The notes below the pieces were generated by a model, which made no database searches, was not told where the DNA came from, and saw only the letters and a program-made list of their open reading frames with translations. A DNA stretch of 10,335 nucleotides from Mogibacterium sp. (GTDB taxonomy: Bacteria > Bacillota_A > Clostridia > Peptostreptococcales > Anaerovoracaceae), in contig JAFUGO010000017.1 of the NCBI GenBank assembly GCA_017469325.1, positions 1 through 10,335 on the forward strand, in the 5' to 3' direction. Both the position numbers and the translations under genes were made by a program. Below, one piece after another: positions 6,547-10,335 of the stretch. The first letter of the stretch is position 1; every line of letters starts with the position of its first letter.

Positions 6547-7236
6547 CTACTGGACTATGCTGTGCTTTCCGTAGACCAGAATATAGGCGATGATGATCAC
6601 CGGAACGGCGGCTACGACGTCAATGAACGAGTGCTGCTTTACAAACATCACCGATATGCAGATCATGATGACCGAGATGACTATAGCGGCTTTCCACCAT
6701 TTAGGAGCTCTTTTATACTTGCACCATACCGCCGCTATGCCCGCCGAGTATGCTACGTGGAGCGAAGGGCAGACGCCGGTCGGAGTATCGAATGCATATA
6801 TAAAGCTCGCGAGTCCGCAGAGGAAGTTGTCGTGCGGCATAACATCGGGCCTTAAGAGCTGAACGGTCGGATAGATTATATATACGACCATGGCTATCGC
6901 CTGGGTTATCATGATGAACACCTGGAGCTCCTTGAACTTGCGGATGTCATACAGCAGGAAGTATCCGAGCGATATGACTATCAGCGCGTACCAGAAGCAG
7001 TAGAACAGCAGAAAGTACTCGTTGAACGGGATGATGTCATCCACGCGGGAGTGCACAACATGGCAGGCTGACAGAGGAATGAGATTCTCTGTCAGGAAAT
7101 AAGCAGCAAAATAAACAAGCCAGCCGCCGAGCAGCTTCAGGTGCTCGTACCTTGGTTCATTTATTGCCGAAAGCCTGAACTGTCTGTAATCCCTTACAGG
7201 CTTTCTGAGCTTAAGCAGTTGTGTCAGATAATCCAT
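6547..7236 (-). CDS. PAP2-superfamily membrane lipid phosphatase/phosphotransferase
   Basis: This 229-residue integral membrane protein has about six hydrophobic segments and the three PAP2 motifs. Motif 1 is reduced, TVQLLRP (124-130). Motif 2 is PTGVCPSLHVAYS (152-164), with PSLH in the place of PSGH. Motif 3 is VKQHSFIDVVAA (199-210), with His202 and Asp206. His160 and His202 are the expected catalytic pair. The CPSLHVAYS form is typical of the PAP2_3 branch, related to inositol phosphorylceramide synthase, rather than of undecaprenyl-diphosphate phosphatase. It probably acts on a lipid phosphate or transfers a phospho-head group at the outer membrane face; the substrate is unknown. The start is supported by AAGGAG (7252-7247) 10 bases away. 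Its first 26 bases overlap the end of the acyltransferase-like gene, implying coupled translation and linked function. Confidence 0.88.
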   Translation of the reverse strand: MDYLTQLLKLRKPVRDYRQFRLSAINEPRYEHLKLLGGWLVYFAAYFLTENLIPLSACHVVHSRVDDIIPFNEYFLLFYCFWYALIVISLGYFLLYDIRKFKELQVFIMITQAIAMVVYIIYPTVQLLRPDVMPHDNFLCGLASFIYAFDTPTGVCPSLHVAYSAGIAAVWCKYKRAPKWWKAAIVISVIMICISVMFVKQHSFIDVVAAVPVIIIAYILVYGKHSIVQ

Positions 7237-7999
7237 CGGAAGAAAACTCCTTGTTTATATCTTTATTGGTAGGGAACTCCCTTTTGGAGATGTTGGGGTA
7301 CGGTACGACCCTGTGCTCAGGCAGACTCCGGGCCATCTCCGTGATCTCATCCATGATGTATGAGCAGATACGGCTGCGTTCTTCGGCCGCAGGGGCTGAC
7401 GCGTCATACTTTACCGGCTTTCCCAGATAGACTGTTTTGAGAGCCGGAGCGGTGTACATCGGAACAAAGCTGATCTCTTCCTTATATTTTCTGTAATACA
7501 GTCTTGCGAGATCGACAAAGTTCTCCTGGAACCCGCAGAGGATGTTGTTGTGCGGAACATCGTGCTCCGGCAGGATTATCACTCTGACTCCGTCGTGCAG
7601 CGCCTTGATGCTGGACCTGAAGGTGCTCATGATACGCGAGTCGTGATATACGCCTACGCAGTCCGCGTTGTTGAATATGCTGCATGCGAGGGGAGTGATA
7701 AAGTACGAAAGCCCCTTGTAAAACCATCTTGTATATGCGGGCTTGTAGCTCCAGAAGTCCTTATACGCGTAGGCGGGGACTTCTTTTGCATGCATCATTT
7801 CTCCGGCTGCCCAGGTGAGGTTTTTGTCCGGAAAGTACAGCTCGCATGCAATGGGAGCGTTCATTTTGGCGTGATTACCCACTATAACTGCGGGGCTGTC
7901 AGGAATATTCTCTGCCCCCTTGAATTCAGTTTTAGGATAAAAGGCCTTTGTCCAGAACCGTATGATCCGGAAGACCCTTCCGGATAATATGCTGCTCAT
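7211..7999 (-). CDS. PlsC-like (lysophospholipid acyltransferase fold) protein with an altered HX4D motif
   Basis: The 262-residue protein resembles 1-acyl-glycerol-3-phosphate acyltransferases: FKGAENIPDSPAVIVGNH (26-43), a central FNNADCVGVYHDSR (109-122) and VIILPEHD (140-147), where PlsC has FPEG. The NH that opens the catalytic NHX4D motif is present (42-43), but the Asp position is Ala48 (NHAKMNA). I recall Clostridial homologues sharing this changed motif, so it may be a subfamily trait with a different acceptor or mechanism. It would act on lipids at the inner membrane face. An in-frame TTG at 8068 would add 23 residues, but it lies inside the -35 box of the likely promoter, so ATG 7999 is preferred. 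Its GGAAGG (8006-8001) is unusually close, one base from the ATG. The gene leads the operon with the PAP2 gene. Confidence 0.82.
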   Translation of the reverse strand: MSSILSGRVFRIIRFWTKAFYPKTEFKGAENIPDSPAVIVGNHAKMNAPIACELYFPDKNLTWAAGEMMHAKEVPAYAYKDFWSYKPAYTRWFYKGLSYFITPLACSIFNNADCVGVYHDSRIMSTFRSSIKALHDGVRVIILPEHDVPHNNILCGFQENFVDLARLYYRKYKEEISFVPMYTAPALKTVYLGKPVKYDASAPAAEERSRICSYIMDEITEMARSLPEHRVVPYPNISKREFPTNKDINKEFSSDGLSDTTA

Positions 8000-8039
8000 T
8001 CCTTCCGCACTTTCTGTTGCTTTATTTATCGTGTCTGAT

Positions 8040-8068
8040 ATTATACTTAAGAGAAAAATATGATACAA
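8040..8068 (-). promoter_or_regulatory. Strong sigma-A promoter of the acyltransferase/PAP2 operon
   Basis: On the - strand TTGTAT (8068-8063), a 17-base spacer and a perfect TATAAT (8045-8040). Transcription would begin near 8033, giving a leader of about 34 bases before the ATG at 7999. It overlaps the opposing TetR promoter almost base for base. Confidence 0.75.
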
Positions 8069-8069
8069 T
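8041..8069 (+). promoter_or_regulatory. Extended -10 promoter of the TetR/VTT operon
   Basis: TGATACAAT (8061-8069) is an extended -10 (TG-N-TACAAT). The -35 position 17 bases upstream, TTATAC (8041-8046), is weak, as is common with extended -10 promoters. Start of transcription would be near 8076. Only one of the two opposing promoters could be occupied by RNA polymerase at a time. Confidence 0.5.
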
Positions 8070-8083
8070 CATTTCATATTTTT
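8054..8083. promoter_or_regulatory. Candidate TetR operator: perfect 10+10 base inverted repeat
   Basis: AAAAATATGA (8054-8063) and TCATATTTTT (8074-8083) are perfect inverted copies around a 10-base centre. A second smaller palindrome, ATGAT-ACA-ATCAT (8060-8072), is nested in it. The repeat covers the + strand -10 and the - strand -35, so a bound dimer would block both operons. The adjacent TetR gene makes autoregulation the natural reading. Binding is inferred, not shown. Confidence 0.6.
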
Positions 8084-8104
8084 CCGATACAAAAGGGTGA
8101 AAAA

Positions 8105-8671
8105 ATGTATCACATCAAAAAAGACAAAAGGTGTCTGAAGTCGGCGGAGCGCATAAGCGGAGCGCTCAGGGGCCTTCTGGCAGAGAAGAGCCTTGCGGAC
8201 ATAACGGTCACAGATATCCAGAGGGCATCCGGGACGGGGAGATCCACCTTCTACAGGCTCTTCGATAATATCGATGACGTGCTTCTATATCTTGCCGAAG
8301 AGGAATTCCGCGGCATGGTGAAGAGCTACATGGAGCTGAGCTGGAAGGCCTTCACGGGAGGGTTCATTGCCGTAATAGTCGAAGAAAGCCGCGAACTGGC
8401 AAACATCGTAGCTTCGGGAAAGGCGGCCGTCGTTTCGAAAGCGCTCCGCTCTGAGCTCATCCGTGAAGCCCAGAAGCAGCACATAAAGTTCGATGACAGG
8501 TCGAGGTATATGATCAGCATCTTTGTGGGCGGCTGCATCTCCATGGTATCGGCCTGGGACGAGAACGGCAGAAAGGAATCGTTGGAGGAACTGACGGAAA
8601 TAATGCACAGGACCTTTGACTATGCCCAGATAGAGAAGACTCTTTCAAGAAAGGAAGAAGGCGTTGAATAA
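8105..8671 (+). CDS. TetR/AcrR-family transcriptional regulator
   Basis: The 188-residue protein has a TetR-type N-terminal helix-turn-helix: RISGALRGLLAEKSLADIT (16-34) leads into VTDIQRASGTGRSTFYRLF (35-53), whose GTGRSTFYRLF is the recognition helix pattern. A divergent helical ligand domain follows (about 65-188), with no recognisable ligand class. Expected role is a cytosolic dimer that releases DNA on binding a small, perhaps lipid-like, ligand. ATG 8105 is chosen because GGGTGA (8095-8100) lies just before it; an in-frame ATG at 8060 falls inside the promoter and before the predicted transcription start. The gene overlaps the VTT gene by 8 bases and diverges from the acyltransferase/PAP2 operon across a palindromic region, so it probably controls both arms. 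Confidence 0.88.
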   Translation: MYHIKKDKRCLKSAERISGALRGLLAEKSLADITVTDIQRASGTGRSTFYRLFDNIDDVLLYLAEEEFRGMVKSYMELSWKAFTGGFIAVIVEESRELANIVASGKAAVVSKALRSELIREAQKQHIKFDDRSRYMISIFVGGCISMVSAWDENGRKESLEELTEIMHRTFDYAQIEKTLSRKEEGVE

Positions 8672-9356
8672 TAAGAACAAGCTCCTGCAGAGGGCGGCCC
8701 TCTTGTTATGGGCAGTGCTTATAGCGGCGATACTTCTTAACCGCGACAAAATAACGGCAGACGCGATACTCTCATACTCGCCTTCAAACCTGTGGCTCGC
8801 CGCGGCGGCGATGATGGGACTGTTCGCGCTCAAGACGCTTTCGGTGGTATTCTACTCGGGTCTTCTGTTCACGGTGTCGGGCATGCTGTTTGACCTTCCG
8901 GTCGCGATCGCGGTCGATATAGCCGGGATCCTGGTGATGCTCCTTGAGGGTTACGCCATCGGCCGTGCGGGCGGACAGAACCTTGTAGAAGAGCTGTCTG
9001 AAAAGCACCCGCGCTTTGCCGCGTTCAACGGTATAAAGGACAGTCATCCGTTTGCGTTCGCTCTGCTTCTGAGGATGATGAAGGTGATCAATTACGACCT
9101 GCGAAGCATGTACATGGGCGCGTCGGGGACGGCGCTTGCGCCTTTTCTCACGGGAAGCATGATCGCGCTCCTGCCTGAAGCGGTGCTCTTCTCTCTGGCG
9201 GGAAGCGGCCTTGCGGATCTGAACGCGATGCCTGCCGCAGCTGCGGGGATCGCTTATGTGACGCTTACGGCTATTTCTGCACTGGCATTCCGGTACATGA
9301 TGAAAAAACAAGCTGAAGCCGGAGACACGGGTCCCGAAGAAATCGAAATGAATTAA
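8664..9356 (+). CDS. VTT-domain (TVP38/TMEM64, DedA-like) membrane protein
   Basis: This 230-residue protein has five to six hydrophobic segments (about 8-26, 43-62, 64-98 as two, 160-182, 191-212). Its middle follows the VTT/SNARE-associated pattern: a re-entrant-like SGLLFTVSGMLFDLPVAI stretch (65-82), a GYAIGRAGG turn (96-104), then FAFALLLRMMKVINYDLRSMYMG (130-152, in two parts), where the family has F-x-x-R-x-x-P and a later G. The Pro of that R-x-x-P is missing (RMMKVINYD). Members include DedA and TMEM41B/VMP1 relatives, which scramble or flip lipids, including undecaprenyl phosphate for some DedA proteins. The start is TTG, supported by AAGGAAGAAGG (8651-8661); it overlaps the TetR gene by 8 bases, so translation is coupled. 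No clear terminator follows. Lipid transport is inferred from the family. Confidence 0.78.
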   Translation: MNNKNKLLQRAALLLWAVLIAAILLNRDKITADAILSYSPSNLWLAAAAMMGLFALKTLSVVFYSGLLFTVSGMLFDLPVAIAVDIAGILVMLLEGYAIGRAGGQNLVEELSEKHPRFAAFNGIKDSHPFAFALLLRMMKVINYDLRSMYMGASGTALAPFLTGSMIALLPEAVLFSLAGSGLADLNAMPAAAAGIAYVTLTAISALAFRYMMKKQAEAGDTGPEEIEMN

Positions 9357-9379
9357 ATATACCGCAAAGGGCGCAAATA

Positions 9380-9388
9380 TGGTAAACT
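9380..9388 (+). promoter_or_regulatory. Possible extended -10 promoter of the small two-TM gene
   Basis: TGGTAAACT fits an extended -10 (TG-N-TAAACT), with transcription expected near 9395. There is no good -35 at the proper distance, and read-through from the VTT gene is possible because no terminator is seen between 9356 and 9441. The call is weak. Confidence 0.3.
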
Positions 9389-9440
9389 CACATAGTACAA
9401 AATACAGACACAAAAAATAAGACTGAAAAGGGAAGACAAA

Positions 9441-9893
9441 ATGAGCAAAAACAGATACGGCAAAATGCAGGGCAATATGCAGTATAACCGTCCGTCGGGC
9501 GGCTATCAGAAGAATCTATACAAGCAGCAGCTCAAGACCGAAGGCATCAAGCAGCCTAAAGGCGTAGAGCAGAAGACTCTCAGAAATTACGCTATAGCAG
9601 CGGCAGTTGTATGGGTAGTTATCAGTGTGCTGCTTATCATGAAGTTCAAGTGGTGGGGACTCCTGGTCGCGCTCGTCATCGGAACAGCCGCAGTCGGAGG
9701 ATTCTACCTCTGGATACGCAAGAAAGAAAAGGACATGATCGTCTACTACAAGAAGATCGGCATGACAGAAGATATGTACATCAAAGAGCTCAGAAAGAGA
9801 AATGTCGACAAGCGGCAGATCGAAGCAGTCAGAAAGACCTGGCGCAAGACGAATGTCGAGAGCATAGCAGACACGATGAAAGCCAAGAAGTAA
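9441..9893 (+). CDS. Small basic two-TM membrane protein of unknown function
   Basis: I do not recognise this 150-residue protein. It has a polar, Gln/Asn/Lys-rich N-terminus without acidic clusters (1-48), two hydrophobic segments (about 50-67 and 72-91) joined by a tight KFKWWG turn, and a strongly basic helical C-terminus (92-150). The charge pattern predicts both ends in the cytosol and a hairpin in the membrane. The C-terminal part (YYKKIGMTEDMYIKELRKR, 102-120) could form an amphipathic helix that meets nucleic acid or anionic lipid. The start is supported by AAGGGAAG (9428-9435) close upstream of the ATG. It is followed by a strong terminator. Codon choice looks like that of a well expressed gene. 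It could be a membrane-surface adaptor, but nothing in the sequence settles it. Confidence 0.75.
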   Translation: MSKNRYGKMQGNMQYNRPSGGYQKNLYKQQLKTEGIKQPKGVEQKTLRNYAIAAAVVWVVISVLLIMKFKWWGLLVALVIGTAAVGGFYLWIRKKEKDMIVYYKKIGMTEDMYIKELRKRNVDKRQIEAVRKTWRKTNVESIADTMKAKK

Positions 9894-9914
9894 TTATCAT
9901 ACCGGGACACAAAG

Positions 9915-9946
9915 AAAAGAGCTTCGCGCACGCGCGAAGCTCTTTT
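9915..9946. terminator. Bidirectional rho-independent terminator, 14-base stem
   Basis: Arms AAAAGAGCTTCGCG (9915-9928) and CGCGAAGCTCTTTT (9933-9946) pair perfectly around the loop CACG. The stem ends in TTTT on the + strand for the small two-TM gene. On the - strand it ends in TTTTCTTTG, serving the AGCS symporter gene that stops at 9979. Confidence 0.9.
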
Positions 9947-9978
9947 GGATATTATCTTTATATGGTCGTATGTGTTGC

Positions 9979-10335
9979 TTATTTTGCCTTCTTTGCAGCT
10001 TCCTTTGCAGCCTTTGCAGCAGCAAGACCGTCGTCGTAAGCTCCGGAAGTCTTTCTTTCCCAGAAGTCCTTTGTCTCTTTGGCAACGATGCCGGAGAGAG
10101 CGAAGAGAGCTACCAGGTTAGGGAATGCCATAAGACCGTTCATCAGGTCGGCGAAGTCCCAGACAACTCCGAGAGGCAGGAAAGGTCCGATAGTTACAGC
10201 AGCTACATAGAGCCATCTGTAAGCCTTCAGAGCACCCTTGTTGCCGTTTGTCAGGTAGTCGAAGAATCTCTCAGCATAGTAGTCCCATCCGAGGATAGTC
10301 GAGAATGCGAAGTGCGCGAGCGATATTGCGAGGAT
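9979..10335 (-). CDS. AGCS-family sodium:alanine (amino acid) symporter, C-terminal end, partial
   Basis: The - strand frame is open from the window edge at 10335 to a TAA at 9981-9979, giving 118 C-terminal residues. It shows the typical end of AGCS transporters: HFAFSTILGWDYYAERFFDY near the start, an AYRWLY segment, a hydrophobic helix to VVWDFADLMNGLMAFPNLVA, then LFALSGIVAKETKDFW. These carry the FSTxLGW and NGLMAxPNL signatures of the family. The protein would take up alanine, glycine or a similar amino acid with sodium through the cell membrane. After the last helix there is an unusual tail of Ala and Lys (AAAKAAKEAAKKAK). The codons are strongly biased to a small set (GCT, CTC, ATC, GAC, AAG), as in highly expressed genes. 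The start lies outside the window. Confidence 0.92.
   Translation of the reverse strand: MLAISLAHFAFSTILGWDYYAERFFDYLTNGNKGALKAYRWLYVAAVTIGPFLPLGVVWDFADLMNGLMAFPNLVALFALSGIVAKETKDFWERKTSGAYDDGLAAAKAAKEAAKKAK

Noticed and set aside
8000..8068. TTG start at 8068 giving a longer acyltransferase-like protein
   Set aside because: The TTG is part of the -35 box and the extra 23 codons span the -10 and the predicted transcription start, so they would not be in the main mRNA.
8060..8104. ATG start at 8060 giving a longer TetR protein
   Set aside because: It lies in the extended -10, upstream of the predicted transcription start, and has no ribosome site; ATG 8105 has one.
1..10335. Signs of a mobile element, phage, CRISPR array or tRNA/rRNA gene
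   Set aside because: No transposase, integrase, regular repeat array, terminal inverted repeats or RNA gene pattern was seen; the gene content is ordinary chromosomal type.

Overview
The window looks like chromosomal DNA from an anaerobic Bacillota species, probably class Clostridia. This rests on Gram-positive style ribosome binding sites (one perfect AAAGGAGG), sigma-A type promoters, a clostripain-like protein end, a YclM/ThrD-type aspartokinase and an AGCS amino acid symporter. Base composition is roughly balanced, so it is not a low-GC Clostridium. No tRNA, rRNA, CRISPR, transposase or phage gene was seen. Genes are packed tightly and no stretch longer than about 120 bases lacks either a gene or a recognisable control element.

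Layout: (1) Bases 1-2120, + strand: the end of a probable clostripain-family (C11) protein, then the large and small subunits of a split aconitase X (AcnX) enzyme, overlapping by 4 bases. (2) Bases 2191-5022, - strand: a two-gene operon of a two-TM membrane protein followed by a non-canonical Hsp70/actin-fold ATPase that has a helical region with a hydrophobic hairpin where a substrate-binding domain would be expected. (3) Bases 5143-6465, + strand: aspartokinase with its own strong promoter. (4) Bases 6547-7999, - strand: an acyltransferase-like (PlsC-fold) gene overlapping a PAP2-type lipid phosphatase gene. (5) Bases 8105-9356, + strand: a TetR regulator overlapping a VTT/DedA-like membrane protein gene. 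Blocks 4 and 5 diverge from a compact control region where two opposing promoters overlap almost exactly and a perfect 10+10 base inverted repeat covers them. (6) Bases 9441-9893, + strand: a small basic two-TM protein of unknown function. (7) Bases 9979-10335, - strand: the C-terminal end of an AGCS sodium:alanine symporter.

All three convergent junctions (after 2120, 6465 and 9893) hold one strong hairpin that can terminate transcription from both sides.

Two gene sets look like systems. The Hsp70-like plus membrane protein operon is the best candidate for an undescribed system: an ATPase with a likely membrane-inserting tail made with a dedicated membrane partner. The acyltransferase/PAP2 and TetR/VTT divergon looks like a regulated membrane-lipid module, with TetR as the likely sensor and repressor of both arms. 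The functions of both sets are inferred from family resemblance and context, not shown.
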